Source: Pseudomonadota bacterium (GTDB lineage: Bacteria; Pseudomonadota; Alphaproteobacteria; SHVZ01). Taken from it: a DNA stretch of 62,086 nt. Under the pieces are notes generated by a model that had not been told where the DNA came from, did not search any database, and saw nothing but the letters and a program-made list of their open reading frames with translations. Made by a program: the position numbers and the translations under genes. The stretch covers positions 1 through 62,086 of the forward strand of contig JACQAG010000013.1 in NCBI GenBank assembly GCA_016195085.1, given 5' to 3'. Shown piece after piece: positions 1 through 9,845 of this stretch (its first letter is position 1; every line of letters starts with the position of its first letter).

Positions 1-1
1 A

Positions 2-58
2 CCGACCCAAACCCAGCGCCGCGCCTTCGATCTGCTCGCCCTCCAACCGACGCTGTAG
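2..58 (+). CDS. C-terminal tail of an unidentified gene, possibly an IS transposase
   Basis: The frame is open from the left edge and ends at a TAG at 56-58, reading PTQTQRRAFDLLALQPTL. Too little is present to assign a family. The short basic/leucine-rich tail and the sequence just downstream (about 100-129, containing GGGTAAAGTTCGGACTAGGC, which looks like a terminal inverted repeat) would fit the right end of an insertion sequence. This is a guess from appearance. The 130-235 stretch between here and the next gene holds nothing I recognise. Confidence 0.25.
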   Translation, partial: PTQTQRRAFDLLALQPTL

Positions 59-235
59 TCAGGACCCGCAACCAAATGCGAGTCACATCAGCGCCTTGCT
101 CGAAAAATGGGTAAAGTTCGGACTAGGCCATCGCCGAGCGGTCGCCGGAGGCGCACACGTAAAACTTAGAAACGCGGACAGGTTCTAGCAGGCTAGCAGG
201 GGCACGCTCGGCAATCGTGAACCATCGTCTGCTGC

Positions 236-1843
236 CTATTGCATCTTGAATCGGTTCTTCAACGCGAGAAGAAGCAGAAAAAGTAGAACCGATGAAAACA
301 ATGCATGTAAGGCGGCAACAGTTGGCATGATTGGTACGACTTTGACGGCTTCATCGATTGTCGTTTTCCACAATGCTTCCCATGAACCGGTGAATGGATA
401 CAGCACGGGTAGTGTCTGGCGCAGCGTATAGTGGATATGCGCTAACATGCGCGTCTCGGCCGTTGCAGATGCTACTGAATCGAATCCAATCCGATACACG
501 GTGGCACCAAGCAGTGCGCCGACTCCCGCGAGCCAAGCGATTGGCCGAGCTATACTCTGCCCATAAAGAGAAAAGAGTCCGTACGTCTGCGCAAAAATCC
601 TTACAATGCCGCGCTCCTTTACGCTACGGCAGCGCAGCTCCATGACAAAAAATAGCTGCTCGTCGCGATGGGCCTCGTGCTCCCTTCGGATCTTTTTTAG
701 CGTCTGATATGCGGCCTCAGCTCCATCGCTTTTGATGTCTTGGAACTGCCTCCAAAAGTGACGACCAACAGAAAATGACGTGCCGGGATGTAGTCTCGCG
801 CCGTGGAATTCAGGTGCTACGGCAAATTTGCAATCGCGGAAATCCGAAAACCCTTCAAGGAGCACACCTTGAAATATCGCGCGATCGTCGAATACAGCTC
901 GGTCAAACCTCACCTGCCCGCGAAATGCAGTGTCACGAACGAACGTAACGCTACGCGCGAAGTGAGCACGATTGAGTCTTACGTTATCTTGGAAGGCTCC
1001 CGAAACGGTAACTGGACCCTTAAATTGCGCTCGGTAAAATGAGCATATTTTCCTTGCTTCAATGCGCTCGAGATTAACGTCTTTTTCGAAGATTGAACGT
1101 ACCCCTCGAACAATACCTGACCAGGTTCCACTGAACTCAAGTTTTCCGTAGAACCTTGCATGGCTGATGTTGAGGGCCGGTCGTGGGCCTTCATTCACGA
1201 AATGAGCGACCAACTGGGCGCGCCCGCGTATGCATGTTCGAACCAAGCTCACTGGGCCGCGGCACGTCCCGCTGATTAAGAGGTCGCCTTGAACTTTGGC
1301 TCTATCAAGTAGGACATCTCCGTCGATATCGACTCCAGTTAGATAGAGGTTACCTTGGATCTCTCGTGATCGGAGATCGATACTAAATTTGGAATGCAAT
1401 TGACCTTGAAGCGTGACGCTCTCACCAACTAGTACAGGACGAAAGATGCCGCCATGCGTCGTAGTCGTTTCCAACAGTGTGATGTCCTTAGCGAATGTCG
1501 TAGCTTCGAAGAGAACGTCGCGCATAAATCGGCATTTCTTGAATGTGACCTTGCCTGCGAAGACCGTATTGGTCAGATCCAAGCCATTCTCAAATTGTAC
1601 GTTTTCGAAGTGAATATCTCCGGCGATTTCCGCACCGCAGATGAAGTCACGTGCGTCCAATAGAACGTCTCGTAGGATCAGTCGCCCCGGTATTCGCAGA
1701 CCTCTGATGTGACTGGTTAGCCTTCCGCCGTAGTGGACGATGTCCGATCGCTCGTTGATGTGAAGCTTGGATTGACTCTCATGCCATACCTTCAGTTGAT
1801 CTGGAGTCCACGTGAAGAGTGAGGCCAAATCGGTTTGCGGCAT
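236..1843 (-). CDS. Pentapeptide-repeat-like membrane protein
   Basis: About 535 aa. Residues ~55-370 form a long run of degenerate pentapeptide-like repeats in which an aromatic or aliphatic residue recurs every five positions (FENVQFENGLDLTNTVFAGKVTF and similar), predicting a right-handed quadrilateral beta-helix. After a charged linker (DGAEAAYQTLKKIRREHEAHRDEQ) there are two or three membrane segments at the C-terminus (about IAWLAGVGALLGATVY and ALFSSVLLFLLLLAL), so the helix is probably anchored to the inner membrane. No signal peptide is evident. I prefer the ATG at 1843 over an in-frame GTG at 1855; the choice is uncertain. Codon use is much richer in A/T than any neighbour, which suggests recent transfer. 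Function is unknown; membrane-attached pentapeptide proteins are often of unknown role. Confidence 0.7.
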   Translation of the reverse strand: MPQTDLASLFTWTPDQLKVWHESQSKLHINERSDIVHYGGRLTSHIRGLRIPGRLILRDVLLDARDFICGAEIAGDIHFENVQFENGLDLTNTVFAGKVTFKKCRFMRDVLFEATTFAKDITLLETTTTHGGIFRPVLVGESVTLQGQLHSKFSIDLRSREIQGNLYLTGVDIDGDVLLDRAKVQGDLLISGTCRGPVSLVRTCIRGRAQLVAHFVNEGPRPALNISHARFYGKLEFSGTWSGIVRGVRSIFEKDVNLERIEARKICSFYRAQFKGPVTVSGAFQDNVRLNRAHFARSVTFVRDTAFRGQVRFDRAVFDDRAIFQGVLLEGFSDFRDCKFAVAPEFHGARLHPGTSFSVGRHFWRQFQDIKSDGAEAAYQTLKKIRREHEAHRDEQLFFVMELRCRSVKERGIVRIFAQTYGLFSLYGQSIARPIAWLAGVGALLGATVYRIGFDSVASATAETRMLAHIHYTLRQTLPVLYPFTGSWEALWKTTIDEAVKVVPIMPTVAALHALFSSVLLFLLLLALKNRFKMQ

Positions 1844-1881
1844 TCCGCGTTCCACGCTTTAGTTGAATGGTCGTAAGGCAC

Positions 1882-3330
1882 TCAAACGAATTTCGGCGGC
1901 GCCTGGAATCCTTGATACTCCCGCTCGAGCGCCTGAGCGAAGGCGATCGTGACCCAGTCGCCGTATTGTGGGCCGACGATCTGCACGCCGACCGGCAAAC
2001 CCTGCGGCGAAAGCCCGATGGGGGCCACGGTCGAGGGCAGATAGGAGATCCCGGTCAGCCCCGCCCAGAAGAAGAGCGCATTCATCGGCCGCTTCTTGCC
2101 ATTGATGGCGACCTGCCGCTGGTTCATCGGCCCGTGATCATGGGGAAAGGCGACGGTCGGCGCGGTCGGGCAAAGCAAGACATCGTAGTCCTCGAAGAAG
2201 CGCGCCCAGCGGCGGCGCATCTGATGGCGCTGCTCGTTCAGCACCAGCCAATCCTTGTGATGCAGCACCTGGCCGCGGATGATCGCGGCCGTGAGGCTGT
2301 CGTCTTTTGGGTCGAGCTTTTGGGCCGCTTCGAGATTGCGCTTGAAATCCGCCGCCGGTTGGCGGGCGGAGAGTGCCGCGATCATCATCGTGACGAAGAC
2401 CGACAGGCATCGTCCCATGTCGATGTCGGGCCGCGCCTCTCTGACCTTGACCCGGCTCTTGGCGAGGAAGCCGAGGAGATCCTGCAGCCGATCGCCGACC
2501 GCGGCATCGACCTCGGCAACCGGGTCGCTCTCCATCACCGCCACGCGGAAGTCGCGAAGCCGGCGCTTCGCCGGGCGCGCCGGGACCAGGCGATAGCCGC
2601 CGCCGGCGAACTCCTCCGGACCGGCCATGATTTCGAGCGCGATCGCCAGATCCTCCGCACTCCGCGCCATGGGACCGATCACGGATATGTCGGCCGATGC
2701 CGCCCAGTCGCCGAGCGCGTGGCCGCGGTTGGGGCAGAGCCCGAAGGTCGGCTTGTGTCCGTAGACGCCGCAGAAATGCGCCGGCACGCGGATCGAGCCG
2801 CCGATGTCGCTGCCGATCTCGAGTCCGGTCAAGCCCGCCGCCAGCGCCGCCGCCGCCCCGCCCGAGGAGCCGCCCGGCGTGCACGCGAGATCCCAAGGAT
2901 TGCTCGTGGTGCCGTAGATCTCGTTGTAGCTCTGCCAATCGGCGAGCCAGATCGGCACGTTGGTCTTGCCGAAGACGACGGCACCCGCGGCGATGAAGCG
3001 GTCCACCGCCAGCGCGTTCCACGGGAGCCGATTGTCTTTGAACTCCGGCACGCCCCAGTTCGTCGGCATGCTGCCGGCGGCGAAGGAATCTTTCACCGTC
3101 ATCGGCACGCCGTGCAACGGCCCCCAGATTTCGCCCTTGGCCAGCGCCCGGTCGGCGGCCTTGGCCCGCTTGCGCGCGGCCCTGAGGTCGGTCGCGACCA
3201 CGGCATTGACCGCTTTGTTGTGGCGCTCCAGCCGCCGCCAATAATGCTCGAGCAGCTCGAGCGATCCGAGCTTGCGGCGGCGAATGGCGGCAGCGAGCTT
3301 TTTTGCCGACCAGAAAGCGATATCGCTCAT
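1882..3330 (-). CDS. Amidase (amidase signature family)
   Basis: 482 aa, the usual length for amidase-signature hydrolases, which cleave carboxamides with a Ser-cisSer-Lys triad. Visible elements are Lys80 in VPMTVKDSF, the glycine/serine signature TPGGSSGG (Ser155/156) and the nucleophile Ser179 in IGSDIGGSIR. It is closest in style to the AtzF/6-aminohexanoate/AmiD group rather than GatA, since no gatB or gatC is nearby. The ATG at 3330 is chosen over an in-frame codon 45 bases upstream because the amidase fold starts directly after it. There is no signal peptide, so it is cytoplasmic. The pentapeptide gene follows 38 bp downstream on the same strand but has foreign base composition, so a functional link is unlikely. 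The substrate cannot be told. Confidence 0.9.
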   Translation of the reverse strand: MSDIAFWSAKKLAAAIRRRKLGSLELLEHYWRRLERHNKAVNAVVATDLRAARKRAKAADRALAKGEIWGPLHGVPMTVKDSFAAGSMPTNWGVPEFKDNRLPWNALAVDRFIAAGAVVFGKTNVPIWLADWQSYNEIYGTTSNPWDLACTPGGSSGGAAAALAAGLTGLEIGSDIGGSIRVPAHFCGVYGHKPTFGLCPNRGHALGDWAASADISVIGPMARSAEDLAIALEIMAGPEEFAGGGYRLVPARPAKRRLRDFRVAVMESDPVAEVDAAVGDRLQDLLGFLAKSRVKVREARPDIDMGRCLSVFVTMMIAALSARQPAADFKRNLEAAQKLDPKDDSLTAAIIRGQVLHHKDWLVLNEQRHQMRRRWARFFEDYDVLLCPTAPTVAFPHDHGPMNQRQVAINGKKRPMNALFFWAGLTGISYLPSTVAPIGLSPQGLPVGVQIVGPQYGDWVTIAFAQALEREYQGFQAPPKFV

Positions 3331-3490
3331 GGAGTCTTCTCGTATCCGTGGGAACATGCGTGAGGCTGCGGACAATGCGTATAGGATCCCCGTGGACGAT
3401 GGCAGATCATTGAGATCCTTAGAGCGCGCCGGCCGCTCATGCTGAGACTGCTCGGGCGCAATCCGGGTTTTGCGATCTTCGTCGCGCCGC

Positions 3491-4819
3491 TCAGTAATGG
3501 AACTCGGCGATGGCGACCTGCCCCGCCGCCGGCGACTCGGCTCGGACGGTCATGTGCTCGCTGTTGAACACCACCGCCACCGGCTTGCCCGCCTGGGCGA
3601 AGCTCATGCTGGCGATCGAGGTTCCCGGCACGCCGGGATTGACCCCGTCGGGCACCTTGCCGTCGATGGTGAAGGTGTCGCGGCCCTCTCCGAAATAGCC
3701 CCTGGGACGACTGATGGTGACGGTGGCGGCGGCGTCCTTCAGCTTCGGGTCGATCGGCTTCAGGTGCAAATGCACAGTGCGGCTGGAGCGAGGGAAGGGT
3801 GTCCGATAGACGTGTTGGGTCGGGTAGCCCGGAGCGTCGACGACGAACTCGTAATAGGCATCGGGCTTGGCCGCAAACGGGCCCCAGCGTCCGTCGAATC
3901 CGGTGATGGCGCGATGCGCCGCCGCTCCCTCTCTGGCGCCGGTCGCGGGATCGACCGAGAAGACCTCGACGCTGGCGCCCGGCACCGGCAGGTTGGTGGA
4001 GGCGCCATTGGCAAAGCCGGCCACCATGCCGTCGAGGCTGGGTGCGGGCGAGGGTGCGATGTCGGTGGTCGCCGGCTTCCGGCCGAGGACCGCCTCGTAC
4101 ATGACCGCGAAGGCTCGGGCATGGAAGGCCACCTCGCGATGGTCGAGCCCGGGAAGCACGATGTTCTCCGCGCCGGCGAGCGCGGGCGCATCATAGTCGA
4201 CGCCGGTCGGCTGGCCCGGCCTGCCGATGAACTCGCCGGTCGGCTGGGCGTATTTGTCGGATTTGTCGCTGCGCATGGTGACGAAGCGCACACCTGGATA
4301 CACCTCGCCATCGGCGTTGAGCCTGGTCATGAAGGTGCCGCCGCCATTGAACTCGCTGTTCGGGCTGGTGGTCGCGACATAGACGCCGTGATTAACCCCG
4401 CCGCCCAGAATCACCAGCGCCACATGGGTGTGGCCGCCGCCGAACTTGACGTAGTTGCGGATGGTATTCGCACCCCGCGAGTTGCCGACGAGAACCACCT
4501 TGTCGCGGCCGGTTTGGATCAGCACCCGGGTGACGGCGGCGGCGAGCTGGGCTGCCTGATCGGCGCTGGTCGAGCGGTTCTCCTCGCTCTTGGTGTCGTC
4601 GCCGGGCGCCTGCGGTGCCGCCATGTCGACGGCGATCAGCAGGCTGGGATCGTAGCCGTTGGATTCGAAACGCCAGATCGTCGTATGCCACAGCCCGGCA
4701 TTGTCGCCATTGCCATGGACGAAGACGATCGGCAGCGCCGGAGAGCCGCTCTGAGCCAGCGCACCCGGCGCCAGGACGAGGCCGAGGCCGACGACGATGC
4801 GCCGCAAGATCGCGATCAT
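3491..4819 (-). CDS. Secreted alpha/beta hydrolase with C-terminal beta domain
   Basis: 442 aa. A signal peptide (RRIVVGLGLVLAPGALAQ, cleavage likely after ALA) precedes an alpha/beta hydrolase core: an oxyanion-hole HGNGDNAGLW segment near residue 37 and a nucleophile elbow GNSRG (Ser) near residue 107. The second half (about 240-442) has no hydrolase motifs. It contains stretches resembling carboxypeptidase-regulatory-like beta domains (SVEVFSVDPATGAREG; FDGRWGPF; YYEFVVDAPGYPTQH) as found in two-domain lipases/esterases of the Archaeoglobus type. A periplasmic or secreted esterase/lipase is the likely role; the substrate is not determined. It stands alone: the next upstream gene (gcvPB) is separated by a palindromic repeat. 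Confidence 0.8.
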   Translation of the reverse strand: MIAILRRIVVGLGLVLAPGALAQSGSPALPIVFVHGNGDNAGLWHTTIWRFESNGYDPSLLIAVDMAAPQAPGDDTKSEENRSTSADQAAQLAAAVTRVLIQTGRDKVVLVGNSRGANTIRNYVKFGGGHTHVALVILGGGVNHGVYVATTSPNSEFNGGGTFMTRLNADGEVYPGVRFVTMRSDKSDKYAQPTGEFIGRPGQPTGVDYDAPALAGAENIVLPGLDHREVAFHARAFAVMYEAVLGRKPATTDIAPSPAPSLDGMVAGFANGASTNLPVPGASVEVFSVDPATGAREGAAAHRAITGFDGRWGPFAAKPDAYYEFVVDAPGYPTQHVYRTPFPRSSRTVHLHLKPIDPKLKDAAATVTISRPRGYFGEGRDTFTIDGKVPDGVNPGVPGTSIASMSFAQAGKPVAVVFNSEHMTVRAESPAAGQVAIAEFHY

Positions 4820-4894
4820 TGGCGTTTTCCCTTTCTGTCAGCTCGTGTCCTGATCGAGACGTTCGTCAGATAAGGCGGCACCTGCACATCGATC

Positions 4895-4995
4895 GTGCGT
4901 CCTTCGACAAGCTCAGGATGAGCGGAATTGCGCGTTGCGGAAAGACCGGCGTGGCAGAAAGAACAACCTCATCCTGAGCTCGTCGAAGGACGCAC
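4895..4995. repeat. Paired inverted repeat, family F1 (CCTTCGACAAGCTCAGGATG type)
   Basis: A 28-nt left arm (4895-4922) and a 28-nt right arm (4968-4995) are reverse complements with one mismatch, separated by 45 nt. The core CCTTCGACAAGCTCAGGATG is a motif I know as a common dispersed intergenic repeat in proteobacterial genomes. It lies downstream of the glycine cleavage operon and upstream of the hydrolase, both on the minus strand, and could form a strong hairpin in read-through RNA. Confidence 0.85.
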
Positions 4996-5062
4996 GGCAG
5001 CGGTCCAAGACTCCATCGTGCACTGACGAACTTCTCGATCGGAACGCTTGTGGATTCACAGT

Positions 5063-6643
5063 CTATTCCGCCGCCTCGGCGGTGGCACTCTCCGGCCGCC
5101 AGATCAGGATCGGCTTGCGCGCCGCCGCGGTCTCGTCCAGGCGGCGACGCGGCGTCAGCCTGGGTGCTGCGTGGAAATACGCGGCGTCGCCCGCTTTGGC
5201 GCGGCGCGCCAGAGCCCGCATGGTCTCGATGAACTGGTCGATGGACTCTTTGCTCTCGGTCTCGGTCGGCTCGACCAGCATGGCGCCGTGCACGATCAGC
5301 GGGAAATAGACGGTCATCGGGTGATAGCCCTCGTCGATGAGGGCCTTGGCGAAGTCGAGGGTGCTGACGCCGGTATCCTTGAGGAAGCGATCGTCAAACA
5401 AGGCCTCGTGCATGCAGGTGCCGGGGAAGGCCGGCGTCATCTCGTCCTTGAGCCGGGACAGCACATAGTTGGCGTTCAGCACGGCATCGCCCGCGACCTG
5501 CGCCAAGCCGTCGGAGCCGTGGCTCATCATGTAGGTGAGCGCGCGTACGAACATGCCCATCTGCCCGTGGAAGGCCTTGAGCCGTCCCAGCGACTTCGCA
5601 CCCGCACCGCCTCTGGACGGGAATTCGATGAGCTCGAAGCCCTTGGGCCCATGCACCAGGAGCGGCAAGGGCGCGTAGGGGGCGAGGGCCTCGGAGAGCA
5701 CCACCGGCCCGCTGCCCGGCCCGCCGCCGCCATGGGGCGTGGAGAACGTCTTGTGCAGGTTGATGTGCATGGCATCGATGCCGAGATCGCCGGGCCTGAC
5801 CCGCCCGACGATGGCGTTGAAGTTGGCGCCGTCGCAGTAGAGATAGCCGCCGGCGGCATGCACGGAATCGGCGAGCTCGCCGATCTCGCCCTCGAAGAGA
5901 CCGCAGGTGTTGGGGTTGGTCACCATGACCGCGGCCACGTCGGGCCCGAGCCGGGAGCGGAAGGCGGCCAGATCGACACGCCCCCTCGCGTCCGCCGGCA
6001 CCGCCTCGACCGTATAGCCGGCCGCAGCCGCGGTGGCAGGGTTGGTGCCATGGGCCGATTCCGGCACCAGCACCCGGCCGCGCTTCTCCTTCCGCGCATC
6101 ATGGGCGGCGCGGATCGCCAGCATGCCGCAGAGCTCGCCATGGGCGCCCGCCGCCGGCGAGAGGGCGACGGCCGGCATGCCGGTCAAGGTCTTCAGCCAG
6201 TGGGCCAGCCGGTCGATGAGCTCGAAGGCACCCTGAACGGTGGAGATCGGCTGCATGGGATGGATGTCGCTGAAGCCCGGCAGCCGCACCATCTTCTCAT
6301 TCAGCCTGGGATTGTGCTTCATCGTGCAGGATCCCAAGGGATAAATCCCGGCATCGATGGCGTAGTTCTTCTGGCTGAGCCTGGTGAAGTGGCGGATCAC
6401 CTGCGGTTCGGAAAGGCCTGGAAGCCCGATCGGCTTCCGGCGCGCGAGTCCGCCCAGGCGATCGGCCAGATCCGGCGGCGGCGGCAGGTCAACCCCAGTG
6501 CGTCCCGCCTGGCCCTGCTCGAAGATGAGCGGCTCCTCATGGCTCAAGCCGCGATGGCCGGCACCGGGCGCTTGCGTGCCCGCCGCCTGGGCGAAGCCGC
6601 CCTGGGTGACGCTGGCGGTCACCGCCTTGTTCCAGTCGCTCAT
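5063..6643 (-). CDS. gcvPB: Glycine dehydrogenase (decarboxylating) subunit 2
   Basis: 526 aa. This is the PLP-binding half of the split P-protein of the glycine cleavage system, which decarboxylates glycine and passes the aminomethyl group to lipoylated GcvH. The PLP lysine is Lys298 in [16 protein letters not shown], followed by the glycine-rich loop typical of GcvP. An N-terminal extension includes ELLIFEQ-like text ([15 protein letters not shown]), usual for the PB subunit. The start overlaps the gcvPA stop by ATGA, so the two subunits are translationally coupled. It is the last gene of the riboswitch-controlled operon. Confidence 0.97.
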   Translation of the reverse strand: MSDWNKAVTASVTQGGFAQAAGTQAPGAGHRGLSHEEPLIFEQGQAGRTGVDLPPPPDLADRLGGLARRKPIGLPGLSEPQVIRHFTRLSQKNYAIDAGIYPLGSCTMKHNPRLNEKMVRLPGFSDIHPMQPISTVQGAFELIDRLAHWLKTLTGMPAVALSPAAGAHGELCGMLAIRAAHDARKEKRGRVLVPESAHGTNPATAAAAGYTVEAVPADARGRVDLAAFRSRLGPDVAAVMVTNPNTCGLFEGEIGELADSVHAAGGYLYCDGANFNAIVGRVRPGDLGIDAMHINLHKTFSTPHGGGGPGSGPVVLSEALAPYAPLPLLVHGPKGFELIEFPSRGGAGAKSLGRLKAFHGQMGMFVRALTYMMSHGSDGLAQVAGDAVLNANYVLSRLKDEMTPAFPGTCMHEALFDDRFLKDTGVSTLDFAKALIDEGYHPMTVYFPLIVHGAMLVEPTETESKESIDQFIETMRALARRAKAGDAAYFHAAPRLTPRRRLDETAAARKPILIWRPESATAEAAE

Positions 6644-7986
6644 CTGACGGCCTCCGCGAAGGCACCGGAAAGTGCCTCCATGTCGCTCTCGGTGGTGGTC
6701 TCGGTCGCCGCCACGATCAGGAGATCGGCGAGGTCCTTCTGGCGCGGATAGAACCGGCTCACCGGCACGCCGGCGAGGATGCGCTTCTTCGCCAGGCGCT
6801 CGACCACGCGGGCGGCCGGCTTCGCCAGCTTCACCGTGAACTCGTTGAAGAAGGCCGGGTTCAAGACGCTCACGCCGGGAACGCGACCGAGCTTGTCGGC
6901 GAGCCGCATAGCGGCCGCGTGGTTGAGGGCTGCCAGCCGGGTGAATCCGGCATCGCCGAGGAGCGCCATATGGATGGTGAAGGCGAGCGCGCAGAGGCCG
7001 GAATTGGTGCAGATGTTGCTCGTCGCCTTCTCGCGGCGGATATGCTGCTCGCGCGTCGACAAGGTCAGCACCCAGCCGCGCCTGCCGTCGACGTCGTGGG
7101 TCTGGCCGACGAGACGCCCCGGCATCTGGCGCACGTATTTTTCGCGCGACGCGAACAGGCCGACATAGGGGCCGCCGAAGGTGAGGCCGTTGCCGATCGA
7201 CTGGCCCTCGCCGACGACGATGTCGGCACCCATGGCGCCCGGCGATTCCAAGGCGCCCAAGGCGACGATCTCGGTCACCACGACGATGAGCAAGGCGCCT
7301 TTGGCATGCGCCGCTTCGGCGATCGGCGTGAGGTCGCCGATGCGGCCGAAGACGCTGGGATACTGGACGACCACCGCGGAGACGTCATCGCCGAGCGAAT
7401 TTACGATGTCTTCCGTGCCGTGCGGGTCGGGGGCCAAGAGCTCGGCTTTGAAGCCGGCAAATTTCGCGTGGGTGGCGACGACCTGGCGATACATCGGATG
7501 GAGCCCGCCGGAGAGGACCGCGCGGCGGCGGCGGGTGATCCGGTTCGCCATCAGCACGGCTTCGGCGGTCGCGGTCGAGCCGTCATACATGGAGGCGTTC
7601 GCCACCTCCATGCCGGTGATCAGCGCCACTTGGGTCTGGAATTCGAAGAGATATTGCAAGGTGCCCTGGGCCACTTCGGGCTGATAGGGCGTGTAGGAGG
7701 TGAGGAACTCGCCCCGCTGGATCAGGTGGTCGACGGCGGCGGGCACGTGGTGGCGATAGGCGCCGGCGCCGATGAAGCTGGGGCAGGAGCCGGCGGCGAG
7801 GTTCTTGGCCGCGATGGCGGAGAGCAGGCGCTCGACCTCGATCTCGCCCAGATGCGCCGGCAGATCCACCGGGCCTTTGAGCCGGGCCTGCTCCGGCACG
7901 TCCTTGAAGAGCGTGTCGACCGATGGCACGCCGATGGCGGCCAGCATCTGGCGGCGGTCGTTCGGCGTCAGCGGCAGGTAGCGCAT
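6640..7986 (-). CDS. gcvPA: Glycine dehydrogenase (decarboxylating) subunit 1
   Basis: 448 aa, the N-terminal half of the glycine cleavage P-protein as a separate polypeptide. It begins [20 protein letters not shown], has the conserved [19 protein letters not shown] and [21 protein letters not shown] blocks, and ends before the PLP lysine, which lies in gcvPB. Its ATG overlaps the gcvH stop by one base (TGATG) and its stop overlaps gcvPB by four. The split PA/PB arrangement is frequent in Gram-positives, archaea and several alphaproteobacteria; most gammaproteobacteria have one fused gcvP. Confidence 0.97.
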   Translation of the reverse strand: MRYLPLTPNDRRQMLAAIGVPSVDTLFKDVPEQARLKGPVDLPAHLGEIEVERLLSAIAAKNLAAGSCPSFIGAGAYRHHVPAAVDHLIQRGEFLTSYTPYQPEVAQGTLQYLFEFQTQVALITGMEVANASMYDGSTATAEAVLMANRITRRRRAVLSGGLHPMYRQVVATHAKFAGFKAELLAPDPHGTEDIVNSLGDDVSAVVVQYPSVFGRIGDLTPIAEAAHAKGALLIVVVTEIVALGALESPGAMGADIVVGEGQSIGNGLTFGGPYVGLFASREKYVRQMPGRLVGQTHDVDGRRGWVLTLSTREQHIRREKATSNICTNSGLCALAFTIHMALLGDAGFTRLAALNHAAAMRLADKLGRVPGVSVLNPAFFNEFTVKLAKPAARVVERLAKKRILAGVPVSRFYPRQKDLADLLIVAATETTTESDMEALSGAFAEAVR

Positions 7987-8363
7987 CAGGGCTGCTCGCC
8001 GAGAAATTTCTGATAGGCCGCTTCATCCATGAGCTCATCGAGCTCGGCCGGCTTGGCGAGCTTGATCTTGCAGAACCAGCCGGTGCCGGTCGGGTCCTCG
8101 TTCACCGTGGCTGGTGTCTCGGCGAGCTTGGCGTTCACCTCCACCACCTCGCCGGTCACCGGCGCATAGACCTCGCTTGCCGCTTTGACCGACTCGACGG
8201 TGGCGCATTCGCCGCCCTTCGTCACCTTCTTGCCCTTGGCCGGCAGCTCCACATAGACCACGTCGCCCAGCTGCTCCTGGGCGTAGCTCGAGATCCCGAT
8301 GGTGCCGACACCGTTCTCGACCCGGACCCATTCATGGTCCCTGCTGTATTTGAGCTCGCTCAT
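7986..8363 (-). CDS. gcvH: Glycine cleavage system H protein
   Basis: 125 aa lipoyl carrier that shuttles the aminomethyl intermediate from P- to T-protein. The lipoylation site is Lys60 in [18 protein letters not shown]. The length and the sequence [11 protein letters not shown] at the N-terminus are canonical. It lies 22 bp after gcvT and overlaps gcvPA by one base. No lipoate ligase or octanoyltransferase is in the window, so lipoylation is supplied from elsewhere. Confidence 0.98.
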   Translation of the reverse strand: MSELKYSRDHEWVRVENGVGTIGISSYAQEQLGDVVYVELPAKGKKVTKGGECATVESVKAASEVYAPVTGEVVEVNAKLAETPATVNEDPTGTGWFCKIKLAKPAELDELMDEAAYQKFLGEQP

Positions 8364-8385
8364 CAGTCCTTCTCCCTGTTCAGCA

Positions 8386-9492
8386 TCATCGGCCGCGCCG
8401 GTAGCGGTGCGGCACGAACGGCAGATCGGCCACCCGTGCCGGCCGCTTGGTGCCGCGCACCTCGGCGAAGATCTGGGTGCCGGTTTTCGCTTGGCTCATG
8501 GCGACATAGCCCATCGCGATGGGACCGCCGAGGCTGGGTCCGAACCCGCCCGAGGTGATTTCGCCGATGGTCTTCGCCTCGGCATCGGTCAGGCTGGTAT
8601 GGGCGCGGGCCGGGGCCTTGTCCTTCGGCCGGATGCCGACGCGCCGCCGCGCCGTACCTTCGGCAAGCTGCCGCTTGACGATCGCCGCTCCGGGAAAGCC
8701 GCCTTCCTCCCGCCGCCGCTTGCCGATGGCCCAGGCGAGATCGGCTTCGATCGGCGTGGTGGTGGGATCGATGTCTTGGCCGTGCAGGCAGAGCCCGGCC
8801 TCCAGACGCAGCGAATCCCGGGCGCCCAAGCCGACCGGCTTCACACTCGGATCCTCCAAGAGCTGACGCGCCAGCGCTTCCGCATGCCTGCCGGCAACCG
8901 AGATCTCGAAGCCGTCCTCGCCGGTGTAGCCGGAGCGGGTGACGAAGCAGGGAAAGCCGCCGACCGCGACCGCAGCGCCGGACAGGAAGACGAGCTTGAC
9001 CGCATCGGGCGACAGCTTCGCCATCGCCTTCTCCGCCCCCGGGCCTTGCAGGGCCAAGAGTGCCTGATCCTCCAGATAGTCGATGCCGACGCCCTTGAGA
9101 TGCCGGCGCATATGGGCGAGATCGGCATGCTTGTTGGCGGCATTGACGACCATGAAGAGATGGTCGCCGGCATTGGTCACCATCAAATCGTCGAGGATGC
9201 CGGCCTGCTCGTCGAGGAAGAAGCTGTAGCGCATGCGGCCCAAGGCCAGCGCCTTGAGCTCGCCCGGCACCAGCCGCTCCAAGGCCGGCACGCGCTCGGC
9301 GCCGGTCAATTTCACCTGGCCCATATGGGAGACGTCGAAAAGGCCGGCCGCTTCGCGGGTGTGCAGATGCTCGGCCAGGATCCCGGCGGGGTATTGCACC
9401 GGCATGTCGTAGCCGGCGAAGGGCACCATCTTGGCGCCGAGCTCGCGATGGAGCGCGTTCAACGGCGTCTTGGCGAGGGACTGATCGGCCAT
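8386..9492 (-). CDS. gcvT: Glycine cleavage system T protein (aminomethyltransferase)
   Basis: 368 aa. It transfers the methylene group from aminomethyl-GcvH to tetrahydrofolate and releases ammonia. Diagnostic text includes [26 protein letters not shown] near the N-terminus, [11 protein letters not shown], and [21 protein letters not shown] with the folate-site residues. I place the start at the ATG at 9492 ([15 protein letters not shown]). The in-frame extension to 9564 would run into the riboswitch and has no family support. It is the first gene of the operon and directly follows the tandem glycine riboswitch. Confidence 0.96.
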   Translation of the reverse strand: MADQSLAKTPLNALHRELGAKMVPFAGYDMPVQYPAGILAEHLHTREAAGLFDVSHMGQVKLTGAERVPALERLVPGELKALALGRMRYSFFLDEQAGILDDLMVTNAGDHLFMVVNAANKHADLAHMRRHLKGVGIDYLEDQALLALQGPGAEKAMAKLSPDAVKLVFLSGAAVAVGGFPCFVTRSGYTGEDGFEISVAGRHAEALARQLLEDPSVKPVGLGARDSLRLEAGLCLHGQDIDPTTTPIEADLAWAIGKRRREEGGFPGAAIVKRQLAEGTARRRVGIRPKDKAPARAHTSLTDAEAKTIGEITSGGFGPSLGGPIAMGYVAMSQAKTGTQIFAEVRGTKRPARVADLPFVPHRYRRGR

Positions 9493-9547
9493 GGTCTTGA
9501 GCGAACTCCGGGCTCGGCGCGGCACCGGAGAAATTCCGGCGCCAACG

Positions 9548-9750
9548 CCCCCTCTGTCGCTCAAACCTGAAAGATTGGCCCCAAGGGCAGGGAATCGCCC
9601 TTCGGGTTTACCTCTTCGGTGAGGCGGGTGGTGCCCGCCTGCTTTCCAGAGTGTCCTCCCCCCACGGTCCTGGGACCTGAGAGTTTCCGGGGCGGTTGCT
9701 CCTTCGGCGCCGGCCTAAGCCAAGGGGCTCGGCCGATCTCTCCCGCGGGG
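9548..9750 (-). promoter_or_regulatory. Tandem glycine riboswitch
   Basis: Read on the minus strand, two glycine aptamers follow each other. Aptamer 1 (about 9750-9660) has GCGGGAGAGAUCGG, CGCCGAAGGAGCAA and GGAAACUCUCAGGUCCCAGG with a closing helix CCCCGCGG/CCGUGGGG. Aptamer 2 (about 9657-9548) has ACUCUGGAAAG, CACCGAAGAGGUAAACCCG and CAAUCUUUCAGGUUUGAGCG. These are the conserved glycine-aptamer blocks. About 55 nt separate aptamer 2 from the gcvT ATG. By family knowledge it is an ON switch that turns on gcvTHP expression when glycine is high. No clear terminator/antiterminator is seen, so control may be at translation initiation. Confidence 0.95.
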
Positions 9751-9845
9751 ATCAATGGACCGCGCCAAGGTGAGCGCCGGCCCGATAAAAGTCAACATGA
9801 GGCGACGGCGGAACAATGCTTCCGTTTGGTAACTGAGTAATATTC

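Noticed and set aside
9561-9755. A small protein encoded in the gcvT leader
   Set aside because: The sequence is accounted for by the tandem glycine riboswitch and the frame has no ribosome-binding site or homology.
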